This document shows, piece by piece, positions 50,847-51,254 of a stretch of 51,254 nt of DNA; position 1 is the first letter of the stretch; every line of letters starts with the position of its first letter. A program made the translations under genes and the position numbers. Under the pieces are notes generated by a model, which saw only the letters and a program-made list of their open reading frames with translations, was not told the origin of the DNA and searched no databases. The DNA comes from DASYTH01 sp035762905 (GTDB lineage: Bacteria; Actinomycetota; Actinomycetes; Mycobacteriales; Pseudonocardiaceae): contig NZ_DASUCC010000025.1 of the NCBI RefSeq assembly GCF_035762905.1, forward strand, positions 1-51,254, read 5' to 3'.

Positions 50847-51254
50847 GTGAGGATTCACCATCAACAGATCCGCCGGGGGATCGTCGTCACCATGGCCGCA
50901 ACCCTTGCGGTCCCCCTCATGTGGGCACTGGCCCCGCTGACCGCGTCCGCCGCGGTCAACTGCGTCGTGGGTCCCGGCGTGACCCAGACCGACACGGTCG
51001 TGACCGGAAGCCCCGGCAACGACACGATCGACTGCGGCGGCACCAACCCCGCCAAGACCATCAACGGCAACGGTGGAAACGACACGATCACCGGCTCGGA
51101 CTTCGACGACACCATCAACGGCGGCGACGGCAACGACACCCTCACCGGCGGCACCGGCGCCGACACCCTCACCGGCGGGCTGGGCATCGACACCATCTCC
51201 GGCAGCGCCGGCAATGACATCCTCGTCGGCGCCTCCAACGACGGCAGCCAGGAC
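50847..51254 (+). CDS. Secreted RTX-like calcium-binding repeat protein (partial)
   Basis: Frame open to the window end (136 codons), so the stop is not visible. It starts with GTG 50847 behind AAAGGAG (5 nt). A Sec signal peptide runs over residues ~1-35 (basic VRIHHQQIRRG, hydrophobic IVVTMAATLAVPLMWALAPL, cleavage near TASAA). The mature part is RTX-type nonapeptide repeats: GSPGNDTID, GNGGNDTIT, GGDGNDTLT, GGTGADTLT, GGLGIDTIS, GSAGNDILV. These fold into a Ca2+-binding parallel beta-roll. A two-Cys element precedes the repeats (CVVGPG, DCGGTNP). Extracellular; any enzymatic domain would lie beyond the window. Confidence 0.85.
   Translation, partial: MRIHHQQIRRGIVVTMAATLAVPLMWALAPLTASAAVNCVVGPGVTQTDTVVTGSPGNDTIDCGGTNPAKTINGNGGNDTITGSDFDDTINGGDGNDTLTGGTGADTLTGGLGIDTISGSAGNDILVGASNDGSQD

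Noticed and set aside
1..51254. CRISPR arrays, tRNA or rRNA genes, prophage
   Set aside because: No regularly spaced repeats, cloverleaf-like sequences with conserved T-loops, rRNA signatures or phage structural genes were recognised by eye; a covariance-model scan was not possible.

Overview
The window is chromosomal DNA from a high-GC actinomycete. The signs are very strong G/C at codon third positions, GTG starts, ECF sigma factor, SARP, LuxR, TetR, ArsR and MarR regulators, probable leaderless genes, and a sugar importer with no ATPase of its own. The genus cannot be fixed; a Pseudonocardiales-like organism is only a guess. I recognise no rRNA, tRNA, CRISPR array or intact transposase.

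Layout. 1-3.5 kb: sugar-binding lipoprotein and a fused MalF-MalG permease. 3.5-5.2 kb: TetR divergent from an SDR and an SRPBCC fragment, with two palindromic operators. 5.2-9.5 kb: WD40 relic, RibD/DHFR-type reductase, SigG-like ECF sigma factor, ArsR+SRPBCC pair, IstB relic. 9.5-12.8 kb: acyl-CoA dehydrogenase, small zinc-ribbon protein, DinB protein, aldo/keto reductase. 12.9-14.5 kb: an unusual pair, an EEP-fold phosphodiesterase and an unrecognised beta-rich protein. 14.7-21.8 kb: large SARP-ATPase, FAD oxidoreductase, Na+/H+ antiporter.

The centre, 22-35.4 kb, is a compact biosynthetic locus. A LuxR regulator diverges from a translationally coupled operon: flavin N-hydroxylase, 59-aa small ORF, diaminobutyrate aminotransferase, MetA-type acyltransferase, aspartate kinase, MFS exporter, one-module NRPS (C-A-T-TE) and alpha/beta hydrolase. 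I infer this route: aspartate to aspartyl phosphate (dedicated kinase), to aspartate semialdehyde (housekeeping enzyme), to 2,4-diaminobutyrate, to N4-hydroxy-diaminobutyrate, then O- or N-acylation by the MetA-like enzyme, which would use a hydroxylamine isostere of homoserine. The NRPS would then assemble a hydroxamate or N-O/N-N-containing peptide. A palindromic site between the LuxR gene and the operon recurs before the secreted protein at 22056, so that protein is probably in the same regulon.

35.4-46.7 kb is ordinary accessory genome: TetR/serine hydrolase, phosphotransferase, FUSC relic, DUF5996, MarR/MMPL, VanZ, NYN-LOTUS, RraA-like and NmrA-like genes. 46.9-49 kb is decayed (PfkB relic, gene-poor DNA, an orphan copper-operator-like palindrome, a T13 tract). 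At 49.07-49.39 kb lie two tandem paralogous hydrophobic micro-peptides (38 and 34 aa) with strong ribosome binding sites and a strong hairpin behind them. The window ends with a LysR regulator, a UBP zinc finger and a secreted RTX-like repeat protein cut by the window edge.
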